Shown here piece by piece: positions 1-9,134 of a DNA stretch of 64,000 nt (the stretch's first letter is position 1; each line of letters begins with the position of its first letter). The position numbers and the translations under genes were made by a program. Source of the DNA: Streptococcus suis. Lineage in GTDB: Bacteria > Bacillota > Bacilli > Lactobacillales > Streptococcaceae. The stretch is from assembly GCF_002964045.1 (NCBI RefSeq), contig NZ_POPB01000339.1:34056-98055 (forward strand). The letters are read 5' to 3'. The notes beneath the pieces were generated by a model that was given only the letters and a program-made list of their open reading frames with translations, searched no databases and was not told where the DNA came from.

Positions 1-546
1 CATTGTCGCAAATTCTAGTGAAATAATCCCAGCACCGATAAAGACCAGTCTCTCAGGCATATGGTCCATATCAAGAAAGGCACGGCTATCTTGGAACCAT
101 TCATTACCAGGAACATTGAGGCGTGCTGGACGTTGACCTGTTCCGATGACGACATAGTCTGTCGAAATTTCCTTGTCATCAACCAAGACAGTATGAGCAT
201 CTTTTAACTGTCCGTGACCTTTTAAGACGTCAATCGATAGATGGGCAAACATGCCTTCTAGCATAGGAGAGTAGGTCGGGATTTCCTCTTTTTTGTAAGC
301 CATGAGCTTCTCCCAAGAAATCTCACCTGTTTTGGCAATCCCTGCCTTTTCATACCGAGCCAAGCCGTCCATAAATTCAAACGGACTTTCTAGCAAGAAC
401 TTAGCGTTACAACCATAGTTTGTACAGGTTCCAGCTATAATATCTTTTTCGACAATGGCAACTTTTTTACCTGCCTTGGCCAAGTCAACAGCAGCATGCC
501 AGTTAGCATGACCAGAGCCGATAAAAGTAACATCGTATTGGTACAT
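1..546 (-). CDS. Class I pyridine nucleotide-disulfide oxidoreductase, N-terminal part (cut by window edge)
   Basis: About 182 residues are visible, starting MYQYDVTFIGSGHANWHAA, a Rossmann FAD-binding site (GSGHA), followed by the redox-disulfide region GTCTNYGCNAK (CTNYGC), then a second dinucleotide-binding start (VFIGAGIISLEFA). This matches the dihydrolipoamide/glutathione/mercuric reductase superfamily; substrate cannot be told. The ATG overlaps the stop of the upstream DJ-1/PfpI gene (TAATG), and GGAGGAG lies 8 bases upstream, so the two are translationally coupled in one transcript. The C-terminal dimerisation domain is outside the window. A redox role fits the neighbouring OhrR-type regulator, but that is inference. 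Confidence 0.85.
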   Translation of the reverse strand, partial: MYQYDVTFIGSGHANWHAAVDLAKAGKKVAIVEKDIIAGTCTNYGCNAKFLLESPFEFMDGLARYEKAGIAKTGEISWEKLMAYKKEEIPTYSPMLEGMFAHLSIDVLKGHGQLKDAHTVLVDDKEISTDYVVIGTGQRPARLNVPGNEWFQDSRAFLDMDHMPERLVFIGAGIISLEFATM

Positions 547-1238
547 TATTTCTCTCCTCCTTTTGCTAACACAGAAACGACCATCTGACCCAGAGCACGA
601 GCAGATTGAGGATTTTGACCTGTCAAGACACGACTATCTTGGCGAACTACCGGTGTAAAGGCTGTTCCAATCTCAACCTTAGCTCCTTTTTCAAGAAGAG
701 CAGTTTCCGTTAAAAATGGTACTAAATCGGTAGTCCCGTTTAGTTCTTCTTCTTGATTGGTAAAACCAGTAATAACTTTCCCTTCAATCAAGGCCTGACC
801 TGCCTCATCTTTAATAGGCAAAAGTCCTGCCACACCGTGACAAACTGCTGTTACAAGGCCTCCATTTTGGTAAATCTGGCTGGCCAGCTCTGCTATTTCC
901 ATTGACTGTGGAAAATCCCACATAACCCCATGACCACCTGTATAATAAATCAAGTCATAGTCAGCCGCCTTAACCTGATCTGGTCGAAGCGTTTGACCCA
1001 GGGCACGATTGCGAAAATCAGCGTCCGTGTAGTAAGTGCGGTCCACAGCATCTATCATGGTGAGGCTATGTGGGTCTAGTGGAACATAACCACCCTTTGG
1101 ACTAACAAAATCCGCCTCATAACCAGCTTTAACCAACTCATCATAAAAATGAGTCAGTTCACTGAGCCAGAGGCCTGTAAGTCGCTCATGCTCACCATAC
1201 TGTTGGACATTTGTTAAGACAATCAATACTTTTTTCAT
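546..1238 (-). CDS. DJ-1/PfpI family protein (Hsp31-like, type 1 glutamine amidotransferase fold)
   Basis: 230 aa. The nucleophile-elbow motif AVCHG places Cys133 followed by His134, and Glu27 in GLWLSE is the usual partner; GGHG (101-104) is the oxyanion/cap region. These features fit the Hsp31/YajL branch (glyoxalase III, deglycase or chaperone activities in the family) rather than a true protease. It is the first gene of a two-gene unit with the disulfide oxidoreductase and is divergent from the MarR/OhrR gene, with shared promoter and operator sequence between them. Together this suggests a stress unit against reactive carbonyls or oxidants; the exact activity is not determined. Confidence 0.85.
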   Translation of the reverse strand: MKKVLIVLTNVQQYGEHERLTGLWLSELTHFYDELVKAGYEADFVSPKGGYVPLDPHSLTMIDAVDRTYYTDADFRNRALGQTLRPDQVKAADYDLIYYTGGHGVMWDFPQSMEIAELASQIYQNGGLVTAVCHGVAGLLPIKDEAGQALIEGKVITGFTNQEEELNGTTDLVPFLTETALLEKGAKVEIGTAFTPVVRQDSRVLTGQNPQSARALGQMVVSVLAKGGEK

Positions 1239-1254
1239 TTTTTCACCTTTAATT

Positions 1255-1270
1255 CAATCGCGCGCGATTG
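1255..1270. promoter_or_regulatory. Perfect 16-bp palindrome, candidate operator of the divergent MarR/OhrR regulator
   Basis: CAATCGCGCGCGATTG is fully self-complementary. It lies about 10-25 bases downstream of the predicted start of the leftward DJ-1/PfpI transcript, a position suited to repression. Its inner part ATCG-N4-CGAT recurs at 1345-1356. Confidence 0.6.
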
Positions 1271-1287
1271 TTTTTTGATATGTGTAT

Positions 1288-1338
1288 AGTCTATGCTTAT
1301 TCATTTGATTTGTCAAGACAAAAGAATTTTGATAAGAT
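1288..1338. promoter_or_regulatory. Overlapping divergent promoters of the DJ-1/PfpI and OhrR-like genes
   Basis: Leftward: TTGACA (complement of 1311-1316), 17-bp spacer, TAGACT (complement of 1288-1293). Rightward: TTGTCA (1310-1315), 17-bp spacer, TAAGAT (1333-1338). The two -35 elements occupy the same bases, so the promoters probably compete. Confidence 0.6.
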
Positions 1339-1344
1339 ATTTTT

Positions 1345-1356
1345 ATCGCAAACGAT
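1345..1356. promoter_or_regulatory. Second ATCG-N4-CGAT candidate operator
   Basis: ATCGCAAACGAT shares the ATCG/CGAT half-sites and spacing with the core of the palindrome at 1255-1270. It lies at the predicted transcription start of the regulator gene, compatible with autorepression. Confidence 0.45.
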
Positions 1357-1373
1357 TAGAAAGACGAGAAACC

Positions 1374-1811
1374 ATGTCCGATTATCATTTTTCCAAACAG
1401 CTCTGCCATTCCTTCTACCATGTTAACAAGCTCTTTAATCAATTCTACATGAAAAATCTCAAGGAATTTGATTTGACCTATACTCAGTACCTCGTCCTCG
1501 TTGTCCTTTGGGAAACATCTCCTCTATCACTCAAGGTGTTGGGTGAAAAATTGGATCTTGCCAGTAATACTTTAACGCCTCTTCTCAAACGCTTAGAAGA
1601 AAAGGGATATATTCGACGCATGATTCCCAAGGAAGATAAACGCCAACTTCTGATTTATCTTACCGAAGACGGTCAAAAACTACAAGAAACCCTTGAAGAC
1701 AAGCTACTTTCCTGTTTTCGTCAACTAGATGGCTTGACCATAGAAAAAAAACAAGCCTATATCCAGTCTAATCAAGAACTCATCGACAGTTTACAGAACT
1801 ATTTGAACTAA
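1374..1811 (+). CDS. MarR-family transcriptional regulator, OhrR-like
   Basis: 145 aa from the ATG at 1374. The longer frame from 1293 is rejected because a promoter (-10 at 1333-1338) lies inside it and no ribosome binding site precedes it. Winged-helix region: LTYTQYLVLVVLW, LGEKLDLASNTLTPLLKRLE, then the wing KEDKRQ. Cys11 in KQLCHSFY matches the N-terminal peroxide-sensing cysteine of OhrR, so organic peroxide or electrophile sensing is likely. Divergent from the DJ-1/PfpI-oxidoreductase unit, with two similar palindromes between them, so it probably represses both sides. Confidence 0.85.
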   Translation: MSDYHFSKQLCHSFYHVNKLFNQFYMKNLKEFDLTYTQYLVLVVLWETSPLSLKVLGEKLDLASNTLTPLLKRLEEKGYIRRMIPKEDKRQLLIYLTEDGQKLQETLEDKLLSCFRQLDGLTIEKKQAYIQSNQELIDSLQNYLN

Positions 1812-1821
1812 TCATCTATCC

Positions 1822-1856
1822 ACTCCTGCTTTTCTCCACAAAAGCAGGAGTTTTTT
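1822..1856 (+). terminator. Rho-independent terminator after the OhrR-like gene
   Basis: Perfect 12-bp stem (1822-1833 with 1840-1851), 6-base loop CTCCAC, followed by a T run. Confidence 0.9.
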
Positions 1857-1860
1857 CCAC

Positions 1861-1890
1861 CCAAAAAGCCAGAACAGCTGTCCTGACTTT
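1861..1890 (-). terminator. Probable mutS terminator
   Basis: Leftward hairpin built round ACAGCTGT, with paired CAG/CTG and AAAG/CTTT blocks separated by single mismatches, followed on the minus strand by TTTT. It begins 8 bases after the mutS stop. Confidence 0.6.
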
Positions 1891-1897
1891 CATTGTC

Positions 1898-4438
1898 TTA
1901 TATTTTTTTCTTCAACTCCGCCACTGCCATCATGACTTCCATGGGGGTCATATTATAGATGTCCAGTTTTGCCAGTTCATCGAGGACTGGGTTAGAAGGC
2001 GTGTCTGCGAAGAGGTCGATTTGTCCAGACGGCTCTTCCACAACTGACGGAGCTGGGTTAGCTGGTGCAGTAGGGGCTTGGTTTTCAAGTGTCTGCAAAA
2101 TCCTGTCCGCCCGCTGCAATAACTCCTCTGGCATTCCCGCAATCTTAGCCACATGAATCCCGTAGGACTTGTCAGCTGGACCTTGGGCAATCTTGTGGAG
2201 GAAGGTGACTTGGCCGTCCTTCTCCAAGGTCGATACATGGACATTCTCTAAGTGTTCCAAGGTCTGGCTAAGGTCTGTCAACTCATGGTAGTGGGTGGCA
2301 AAGAGGGTCTTGGCACCAATCTTGTCGTGGATGTACTCGATGATAGACTGGGCCAGAGCCATGCCGTCATAGGTGGCCGTTCCCCGTCCAAGTTCATCAA
2401 AGAGGATGAGAGACCGATCTGTCGCCAGACGGACCGCCTTATTGGCCTCCATCATTTCGACCATGAAGGTGGACTGTCCGCTGACCAAGTCGTCTGCCGC
2501 CCCAATACGGGTAAAAATAGCATCGAAAATCGGCAATGCAGCCTGATCAGCAGGCACATAGGAACCCATCTGCGCCATGATGACGATAACCGCCAACTGC
2601 CGCATATAGGTAGACTTACCGCTCATGTTTGGACCTGTAATCAGTTGCATATGCGTATCAGTATCCAAATGAATAGAGTTGGGAATGTAGGTCTGCTTGC
2701 CCATGACCTTCTCCACCACCGCATGACGACCACGGTCAATGGTCAATTCTCTTTGATCTGTAAAGCGTGGACAAACCAAATGTTGCTGCTCCGCCACAAC
2801 TGCAAAGGCCTGCAAAACATCGATGGTTGCAATGGTCCGAGCCAGCTTCTGCAAGCGACCGATATACTTCTCAACCTCTTGGCGAATCCGCATGAAAATC
2901 TCGTACTCCAAATTAGCAGACTTATCACGCGCCTCCAACATCTGCCCTTCAATTTTGGCCAACTCCTCCGTACCATAGCGTTCCGAATTTTTCAAGGTCG
3001 CCTTACGGAAAAAATGGTCCGGCACATTGCCCAGATTGGAATTGGTCACATGGAAATAGTAGCCGTCTTTTTTATTGTAATCAATCTTGAGATTATTGAT
3101 ACCAGACGCCTCACGCTCCTTGGCCTCAATCTCCGCAATCCAACCCGCACCCTCACGCATGACCAGACGGTACTGATCCAGCGTTTCGTCAAAGCCCGTA
3201 CGGATGATGTTTCCATCTGTGATAGTCCCTTGGGCTTCTGGGTCAATAGCAGAGCTGATAAGAGCGTGTAGTTCTGGGATTGGATCCAGACCTGCCACCA
3301 AGCTAGTCAGAGCAGGCTGATCCATTTGTAACAAGATATTCTTGATAGCAGGGACATTTCCAAGGGTCTGAGAAAGCTGCAAGAGGTCCTTGGGCAAGGT
3401 CTTGCCAAAAGACACCCGACTGGCCAAGCGTTCGATGTCATAGACACCCTTCAAGGCCTCGACCAAGTCGCTCCGTTCAAAGTAGTAATCCAGAAAGACC
3501 TGCACAACAGCCTGGCGGCTCTCAATCCGCTTGAGGTCAATCAAGGGCCTGTCAATCCAAGCCCGCAAGAGCCGCATCCCCATAGCTGTCTTGGTTTCGT
3601 CCAGCAACCAATACAAGCTACCATGCTTCTTGCCAGTTCGACCGTTTTCCAGCAGGTCCAAGCTGGACTTGGTCGCATAGTCCATTTGCAGATAGTCCTT
3701 GATTTCATAATGGACTACCTTCTGCAAGTGGCTCAAGTCCCGCATCTGTGTCCGATGTAGGTAGCTGAGGAGTTTGCCCGCCGCAGCCTTTTCCAAGTCT
3801 GTCAAGGAGTTATCAATCAGCTGAACATCCTCCGTCACCTCATCTTCAAAAGACAGCAACAAGTTCATCTGATTAGAGAAGACCTGCTCTTCTTCCTCAG
3901 ACAGAGCGTAACCGATGACCAATTCACGTGCTCGTAAATTGCGGATTTCACCACAAAGACTGGTAAAATCGTCTAGACTAGTCACGAAAAATTGCCCTGT
4001 TGACACATCCATATAAGAAAGTGCGAACTGCACACCCTGACGGTCAATAGTGACCAGGTAGTTGCTATCGGATCCCATTTTGGTGGAATCCATGACTGTC
4101 CCCGGTGTGATGACCTGCACCACTTCCCGCTTGACCACGCCGACTGCCTGCTTGGGATCCTCCATTTGCTCGGCAATCGCGACCTTGTGTCCCAACTCTA
4201 CCAGTGTATCAATGTACTGCTGGGCCGCATGATAGGGAACACCAGCCATGGGAATGGGATTTTCCGCATTTTTATTGCGACTGGTCAGGGATAATTCCAA
4301 AATCTGCGCAGCTTCGACCGCATCTTCATAAAATAATTCATAAAAGTCACCCATGCGAAACAGCAAAAAAGCATCTGGATAGTTTGCTTTGATATCCAGA
4401 TACTGCTGCATGCCTGGAGAAATTTTATCTGTTGCCAT
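1898..4438 (-). CDS. mutS: DNA mismatch repair protein MutS
   Basis: 846 aa from ATG 4438 (an upstream TTG at 4450 also opens the frame but is less likely). The mismatch-reading motif is F32-Y-E34 in GDFYELF. The ABC-type ATPase has Walker [10 protein letters not shown] at about 602-610, Walker [12 protein letters not shown] and the FATHYHELT switch. Near the C-terminus QIDLF (about 806-810) looks like a beta-clamp-binding motif. It recognises mispairs and recruits MutL. It follows argR by 14 bp on the same strand, the usual streptococcal argR-mutS order (mutL not in the window). Full length, no disruption. Confidence 0.98.
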   Translation of the reverse strand: MATDKISPGMQQYLDIKANYPDAFLLFRMGDFYELFYEDAVEAAQILELSLTSRNKNAENPIPMAGVPYHAAQQYIDTLVELGHKVAIAEQMEDPKQAVGVVKREVVQVITPGTVMDSTKMGSDSNYLVTIDRQGVQFALSYMDVSTGQFFVTSLDDFTSLCGEIRNLRARELVIGYALSEEEEQVFSNQMNLLLSFEDEVTEDVQLIDNSLTDLEKAAAGKLLSYLHRTQMRDLSHLQKVVHYEIKDYLQMDYATKSSLDLLENGRTGKKHGSLYWLLDETKTAMGMRLLRAWIDRPLIDLKRIESRQAVVQVFLDYYFERSDLVEALKGVYDIERLASRVSFGKTLPKDLLQLSQTLGNVPAIKNILLQMDQPALTSLVAGLDPIPELHALISSAIDPEAQGTITDGNIIRTGFDETLDQYRLVMREGAGWIAEIEAKEREASGINNLKIDYNKKDGYYFHVTNSNLGNVPDHFFRKATLKNSERYGTEELAKIEGQMLEARDKSANLEYEIFMRIRQEVEKYIGRLQKLARTIATIDVLQAFAVVAEQQHLVCPRFTDQRELTIDRGRHAVVEKVMGKQTYIPNSIHLDTDTHMQLITGPNMSGKSTYMRQLAVIVIMAQMGSYVPADQAALPIFDAIFTRIGAADDLVSGQSTFMVEMMEANKAVRLATDRSLILFDELGRGTATYDGMALAQSIIEYIHDKIGAKTLFATHYHELTDLSQTLEHLENVHVSTLEKDGQVTFLHKIAQGPADKSYGIHVAKIAGMPEELLQRADRILQTLENQAPTAPANPAPSVVEEPSGQIDLFADTPSNPVLDELAKLDIYNMTPMEVMMAVAELKKKI

Positions 4439-4452
4439 TCTTTCTCTCAATT

Positions 4453-4893
4453 CTAATTCAAGTAATAATTTATTTCAGCCTCAACCTGTTTGGCAGCCTC
4501 CTCGTCTCGACAAATGACCAACAAGGTATCTGCACCTGCCAAGGTTCCTAAAATCGACTTTGGCTTTTCAGCATCGATAATATTGGCCATCAAAGCAGCT
4601 TCCCCAAGGTCCGAATGAAGAACTAGGATAAAACTAGCTCTGTCGACTTTATATGCATATTGTGCCAATAGTTGGATAAAGTTAACTCCGTCTTCCTCCA
4701 CTGCCAAAGAATAAAAGGAATGCCCATTTTCATGAATTTTTATCACGCCTAATTCACGCAAGTCCCGTGACAATGTGGTCTGGGTCACCACTACTCCTTG
4801 AGCCTCCAATGCCTGCTGAATATCTGTTTGACGTCCAATCTTTTCCTGACGAATCATGGCCCGAATCAAATCATGTCGTCCTGCTTTATTCAT
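4453..4893 (-). CDS. argR: Arginine repressor ArgR-type regulator
   Basis: 146 aa, normal length. N-terminal winged helix ([20 protein letters not shown] through [15 protein letters not shown]), C-terminal hexamerisation/arginine-binding domain with the family signature [10 protein letters not shown]. It binds arginine and regulates arginine metabolism genes; streptococci often carry several paralogues (ArgR, AhrC, ArcR types), and which one this is cannot be decided from sequence alone. Divergent from argS and upstream of mutS, a conserved arrangement. ATG 4893 preceded by GAGG. Confidence 0.92.
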   Translation of the reverse strand: MNKAGRHDLIRAMIRQEKIGRQTDIQQALEAQGVVVTQTTLSRDLRELGVIKIHENGHSFYSLAVEEDGVNFIQLLAQYAYKVDRASFILVLHSDLGEAALMANIIDAEKPKSILGTLAGADTLLVICRDEEAAKQVEAEINYYLN

Positions 4894-4961
4894 CTTCTTA
4901 CCTCAGAATGTATATTTATAAAAATATTATAACACTTTTCACCGCTATTGACCTAGAAATG

Positions 4962-4991
4962 TGTTAAAATAGAATCAATAACTTTGGAGGA
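4962..4991 (+). promoter_or_regulatory. Extended -10 promoter and ribosome binding site of argS
   Basis: TGTTAAAAT is an extended -10 (TGN-TAAAAT, 4962-4970) without a good -35, followed by TTTGGAGGAAA before ATG 5000. The 100-bp argR-argS gap is AT-rich and could hold an ARG box (near-palindrome TATAAAAATATTATA around 4917), but the match is weak. Confidence 0.5.
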
Positions 4992-4999
4992 AATCCTAT

Positions 5000-6688
5000 A
5001 TGAATCAAAAACAAGTGATTGCAGAAAGACTAGCTACCATCCTTCCGAGTTTGGAAGTAGAAGCTATCTACAATCTGCTAGAAAAACCGAAATCATCAGA
5101 AATGGGTGACATCGCCTTCCCTGCCTTCTCACTTGCAAAAGTAGAACGCAAGGCTCCACAGGCTATCGCAGCAGACATCGTTGAAAAACTCGATACAACT
5201 GGCTTTGAGAAGGTTGTAGCTACCGGTCCCTACGTCAATTTCTTCTTGGACAAGGCTGCTATTTCACATCAAGTCTTAACAGATGTCATTACTAAAAAAG
5301 ACCAATACGGTAAACTCAACATTGGTCAAGGACGCAATGTAACCATCGACATGTCTAGCCCAAACATTGCTAAACCATTCTCAGTTGGACATTTGCGCTC
5401 AACTGTTATCGGCGATGCCCTTGCCAACATCCACGAAAAGCTTGGCTACAAGCCAATCCGCATCAACCACTTGGGTGACTGGGGTAAACAATTTGGTATG
5501 TTGATTGTTGCCTACAAACTTTGGGGTGACAAGGCTGCCGTCGAAGCCGATCCAATCTCAGAACTCCTTAAACTCTATGTCCGTATCAACGCTGAAGCGG
5601 AAGAAAAGCCTGAGTTGGACGACGAAGCACGCCAATGGTTCAAAAAATTGGAAGACGGCGACCCAGAAGCGCATGAATTGTGGCAATGGTTCCGTGATGA
5701 AAGCTTGGTCGAATTTAACCGCATCTACGACAAGCTAGGTGTCCAATTCGACAGTTTCAATGGCGAAGCCTTCTATAACGACAAGATGGATGAAGGCATC
5801 CAAATCCTAGAAGAAAAAGGACTCCTTAAAGAATCTAAAGGTGCACAAATCGTTGACCTTGAGAGCTACAATCTTCCACCTGCTCTTATCCGAAAAACAG
5901 ACGGTGCAACACTTTACATCACACGTGACATGGCAACAGCTATGTACCGCAAACGCACCTACGACTTTGTGAAAAGCATCTATGTCGTTGGTCAGGAGCA
6001 AATCAACCACTTCAAACAGCTCAAGGCTGTCTTGAAAGAAATGGGCTTCGACTGGAGCGACGATATGACCCACATCACCTTCGGTCTGGTTACCAAGGAC
6101 AAGAAAAAGCTCTCCACTCGTAAAGGAAATATCATCCTGCTCGAGCCAACGCTTGACGAAGCCATTTCACGTGCCCTTACCCAAATTGAAGCCAAAAACC
6201 CTGACCTTGAAAACAAGGAAGAAGTGGCACACGCAGTTGGTGTCGGCGCTGTTAAGTTCTACGACCTCAAAACCGACCGTGACAATGGCTACGACTTCGA
6301 CTTGGAAGCTATGGTTTCCTTCGAAGGTGAAACAGGTCCTTATGTACAATACGCATACGCCCGCATCCAGTCTATCCTGCGCAAAGCCAATTTTGTACCA
6401 AGCGCAGAAAATGACTACAAACTAGCTGACGCAGAAAGCTGGGAAATCATCAAACACATCCAAAACTTCTCAAACGTTGTAGAACGTGCTGGTGACAAAT
6501 TTGACCCATCTCTCATCGCTAAATATGCTATTAACCTGGCTCAAGCCTTCAACAAGTACTATGCACATACTCGAATCTTGGATGAAAGCCCAGAGCGTGA
6601 CAGCCGTTTGGCTCTTGCCTACACAACTGGTGTCGTCCTCAAAGAAGCTCTACGTCTTCTCGGCGTAAAAGCACCAGAAAAAATGTAA
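5000..6688 (+). CDS. argS: Arginyl-tRNA synthetase
   Basis: 562 aa class I synthetase. The HIGH-type signature is [16 protein letters not shown] near residue 120; the KMSKS equivalent is KKLSTRKGN; the C-terminal anticodon-binding DALR domain includes [13 protein letters not shown]. It charges tRNA-Arg with arginine in the cytoplasm. Strong GGAGG site 9 bases before ATG. Monocistronic: a terminator follows directly. Placement opposite argR suggests arginine-linked control, not proven here. Confidence 0.98.
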   Translation: MNQKQVIAERLATILPSLEVEAIYNLLEKPKSSEMGDIAFPAFSLAKVERKAPQAIAADIVEKLDTTGFEKVVATGPYVNFFLDKAAISHQVLTDVITKKDQYGKLNIGQGRNVTIDMSSPNIAKPFSVGHLRSTVIGDALANIHEKLGYKPIRINHLGDWGKQFGMLIVAYKLWGDKAAVEADPISELLKLYVRINAEAEEKPELDDEARQWFKKLEDGDPEAHELWQWFRDESLVEFNRIYDKLGVQFDSFNGEAFYNDKMDEGIQILEEKGLLKESKGAQIVDLESYNLPPALIRKTDGATLYITRDMATAMYRKRTYDFVKSIYVVGQEQINHFKQLKAVLKEMGFDWSDDMTHITFGLVTKDKKKLSTRKGNIILLEPTLDEAISRALTQIEAKNPDLENKEEVAHAVGVGAVKFYDLKTDRDNGYDFDLEAMVSFEGETGPYVQYAYARIQSILRKANFVPSAENDYKLADAESWEIIKHIQNFSNVVERAGDKFDPSLIAKYAINLAQAFNKYYAHTRILDESPERDSRLALAYTTGVVLKEALRLLGVKAPEKM

Positions 6689-6698
6689 TAACATTCTA

Positions 6699-6727
6699 TC
6701 CTCAATCTTATTGATTGAGGATTTTTC
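6699..6727 (+). terminator. argS terminator
   Basis: Perfect 9-bp stem TCCTCAATC/GATTGAGGA (6699-6707, 6713-6721) and TTTTT. Confidence 0.92.
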
Positions 6728-6819
6728 GTTGCCAGCAACCAATAAATTTCAGTAAACGACTAAAAAATTTCAAAAATTGTCAGACAAGTGCGAATAGATT
6801 TAGCGAGGGGGAATAAGAA

Positions 6820-6963
6820 CCTGTATTCACAGTTCAGTACTTCCACTTAAAGTTAATTTTTCAGCTACTCATCATTCGTTTTTTTCAAAATACAGTCCGT
6901 ATTCTCTCAAAAACTTCCTTGATGAGCGATCTTATCTAAAAGTACTATACTTGTAAATACAGA
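6820..6963. repeat. Dispersed intergenic element, copy A, with imperfect terminal inverted repeats
   Basis: About 144 bp. Left end CCTGTATTCAC (6820-6830); right end TTGTAAATACAG (6951-6962), roughly its reverse complement. It aligns along its length with 32802-32929, sharing an exact AAAATACAGTCCGTATTC block (6887-6904) plus TCA-CTACTCA and CAAAAA blocks. It fills most of the argS-CHAP gap and reaches into the CHAP gene's promoter region. Confidence 0.65.
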
Positions 6964-7003
6964 TTCTAAGACCTCTACAAAACATTTTTTCAAAGGAGTC
7001 TGA

Positions 7004-8434
7004 ATGACACAAAGAACACTGACAACAAATCAACCACGTTTTTCTATCCGCACCTATTCACTCGGCGCCGCCTCTGTTTTGCTAGCCTACGCCTGTCTAA
7101 CAGCTGGCCCAGTGGCTACTGCCAATACGACAACCGGTACAGCTATAACCCCGTCTTCCACCCAAACAAGGACGACTAGCTCGACTGGTCAGGACATAAA
7201 AACACAAGTCAGTCAATCTACTAGCAATCAGTCTAGTACAAACCAAACAAGTACTACGACTTCCATTCAATCCACCCCATCAAGCTATCAAGAAAAGAGC
7301 CCTGCAGGCACAACTACATCGTCTACACAAGTAACCACTCCATCTTCTAGTCTAGCAAGCTCTCAACAAACGACGCCGGCTTCACAGGAAAGTCAAAGCC
7401 AGACTAAACAAACAAAGACCAACCAAAACCAGACTAATACTTCATCAGCAAGTAGCTCTGCTATTTCCCCAAAAAATACAAGCCAAAGTCAGACGCGTAA
7501 CAGCCAAAGCCCTACAACAAATCAAGCAAGGACCGCAACTGTTCAAAATTCTAGTACACGTTCTACAACAACCGGCTCAATTTCACAAGGTGACGACTAT
7601 CCCTATAAAACAGGTTGGCAAATCGACCCTTGGGGGCTCTATACACGTCAGTGTACTTCATTCGTAGCTTATCGTCTCAGTTCCGTAAACGGCTTTACAC
7701 TACCTCGTGCTTATGGTAATGCCGATGTTTGGGGAACAAGGGCTCAAAGCGAAGGTTATCGAGTTGATATGAATCCTGCCTTAGGATCCGTTGCTTGGTG
7801 GAATACCATGCACGTTGCTTGGGTAACTGCAATTGATGGCGACCGTGTTGAAATTGAAGAATATAATTACAACTATTCAGAAAGTTACCACAGACGATGG
7901 ATTTCTAAAAATTCTGTCAGCGGCTACATTCATTTCAAAGACCTATCTAGCTCGTCCATTACCCAAACAAAGCCAACCACTTCTAATTCCTCTAGCTTAG
8001 CTTCAAGCGGAACTTATACCTTCACTCAACAAGCACCTATTAAAAATGAAGCCAAGCAATCCAGCTCGACTATCGATTACTACTACTCTGGAGAGACAGT
8101 TCGCTATGATAAAGTACTGACAGCAGATGGATATCAGTGGATTAGCTATCTTAGTTATTCAGGGGCTCGTCGTTATATTCCTATCAAGCAAATAACAACA
8201 ACTCAAGTAACACAGCCATCTACTCAAGCTAACAATCAGCTTCCTGCATCAGGTACTTACACCTTCCGTAGTAGAGCTAGTATCCGTAATCAACCAAGCC
8301 TATCCTCTGCCGAGGTTGCTTACTATAACGCTGGCTCATCTGTCCGCTATGACCGCATTGTCACTGCCGAAGGACGTCAATGGATCAGTTATGTCAGCTT
8401 TTCTGGGGCCCGTCGCTACATTGCCATTCCATAA
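7004..8434 (+). CDS. Secreted CHAP-domain peptidoglycan hydrolase with two SH3b repeats
   Basis: 476 aa. N-terminal YSIRK-like signal (FSIRTYSLGAASVLLAYA, cleavage near residue 40), then a low-complexity Ser/Thr/Gln linker (about 41-195), a CHAP domain (about 197-312) with catalytic Cys217 (YTRQCTSF) and His270 (NTMHVAW), and two bacterial SH3 domains (about 336-395 and 413-476) that share GTYTF, VRYD, QWISY and SGARRYI. CHAP enzymes cleave peptide or amide bonds in peptidoglycan; SH3b repeats bind the wall. Likely a cell-separation amidase/endopeptidase or lytic factor. No LPXTG, so released or wall-bound non-covalently. AAGGAG lies 8 bases before the ATG. Confidence 0.93.
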   Translation: MTQRTLTTNQPRFSIRTYSLGAASVLLAYACLTAGPVATANTTTGTAITPSSTQTRTTSSTGQDIKTQVSQSTSNQSSTNQTSTTTSIQSTPSSYQEKSPAGTTTSSTQVTTPSSSLASSQQTTPASQESQSQTKQTKTNQNQTNTSSASSSAISPKNTSQSQTRNSQSPTTNQARTATVQNSSTRSTTTGSISQGDDYPYKTGWQIDPWGLYTRQCTSFVAYRLSSVNGFTLPRAYGNADVWGTRAQSEGYRVDMNPALGSVAWWNTMHVAWVTAIDGDRVEIEEYNYNYSESYHRRWISKNSVSGYIHFKDLSSSSITQTKPTTSNSSSLASSGTYTFTQQAPIKNEAKQSSSTIDYYYSGETVRYDKVLTADGYQWISYLSYSGARRYIPIKQITTTQVTQPSTQANNQLPASGTYTFRSRASIRNQPSLSSAEVAYYNAGSSVRYDRIVTAEGRQWISYVSFSGARRYIAIP

Positions 8435-8442
8435 AAACAAAG

Positions 8443-8477
8443 AAACTGCAGGGTCACTATGAACCGTGCAGTTTTTT
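8443..8477. terminator. Terminator between the convergent CHAP and membrane-protein genes
   Basis: AAACTGCA/TGCAGTTT stem (8443-8450, 8467-8474) with T run on the plus strand and an A run on the other side, probably serving both. Confidence 0.75.
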
Positions 8478-8483
8478 AGATGA

Positions 8484-9005
8484 TTAAATATCTGTGGAAT
8501 TAATAGCAGTACTTGGCTGCTCCTTTGGCTTACGTAAATGGAAGAACACCGTCACACCAAAATAAATAGCAAATAAGACAATATTGATGATGTAGCCCCC
8601 TAACATAGTTGCTGCTGTCACATCACGAAAGGCTGCATCTGAGTAGAGTTGAGCAACACCTTTACCTGCTAGGTAGTTATAGGTGTTCAGTAGCAAGGTT
8701 GAAAATAGATAGCCAATGTAAAGATAGGAGGCCAGCTCATTTTTCTTCATGAAGAGGAAAACAATGACTGCAATCAGTAGACCAAACATGACTATAGCTG
8801 CTATCTTCTGAATCATGCTAGTCTGAAGATTGGCTGTTTCGCGCGAAACAAGAATATACTCTTCCACATTAATCCCTGTAACTCCCTGCATAGCCGAACG
8901 AACCTGCTCCTCATTGAAAGTCGAAACAAAGGAACTAAACAGTCTTAAAATAACTGCAATACTGGATAGTATCACAAAAATATACAAATGAATTGGTCTT
9001 TTCAT
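8484..9005 (-). CDS. Uncharacterised four-helix membrane protein
   Basis: 173 aa from ATG 9005, chosen because AGGAGGTG precedes it and a consensus promoter (TTGACA-N17-TAGAAT, complement of 9031-9059) lies just upstream, inside the longer frame that extends to 9164. About four hydrophobic segments: IHLYIFVILSSIAVILRLF, KIAAIVMFGLLIAVIVFLF, SYLYIGYLFSTLLLN and MLGGYIINIVLFAIYFGVTV. The loop after helix 1 is polar and probably outside; the C-tail is charged. No recognised family or function. Divergent from a 64-aa membrane protein. Confidence 0.75.
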   Translation of the reverse strand: MKRPIHLYIFVILSSIAVILRLFSSFVSTFNEEQVRSAMQGVTGINVEEYILVSRETANLQTSMIQKIAAIVMFGLLIAVIVFLFMKKNELASYLYIGYLFSTLLLNTYNYLAGKGVAQLYSDAAFRDVTAATMLGGYIINIVLFAIYFGVTVFFHLRKPKEQPSTAINSTDI

Positions 9006-9030
9006 ATAAGCACCTCCTAATTTTAGTCTT

Positions 9031-9059
9031 ATTCTACTCCAAAAACCATGCTTTGTCAA
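9031..9059 (-). promoter_or_regulatory. Promoter of the 173-aa membrane protein
   Basis: TTGACA (complement of 9054-9059), 17-bp spacer, TAGAAT (complement of 9031-9036). It decides the start at 9005. Confidence 0.8.
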
Positions 9060-9077
9060 TGTGATTTTGTGAACAAG

Positions 9078-9106
9078 TTGAAATCTATATATTAAAATGC
9101 TATAAT
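9078..9106 (+). promoter_or_regulatory. Promoter of the 64-aa membrane protein
   Basis: TTGAAA-N17-TATAAT, with AAGGAGGAG further down before ATG 9135. Confidence 0.85.
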
Positions 9107-9134
9107 AAAGAAAAAACGGTAAGGAGGAGAAGCG

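Noticed and set aside
1293..1373. N-terminal extension of the OhrR-like gene
   Set aside because: Contains the -35/-10 of the gene's own promoter and has no ribosome binding site.
2252..3271. 339-codon open frame on the plus strand
   Set aside because: Exactly antisense to mutS, no ribosome binding site, no recognisable protein features; a shadow of codon bias.
4917..4931. ARG box upstream of argS
   Set aside because: Only a generic AT-rich near-palindrome; too weak to list as an operator.
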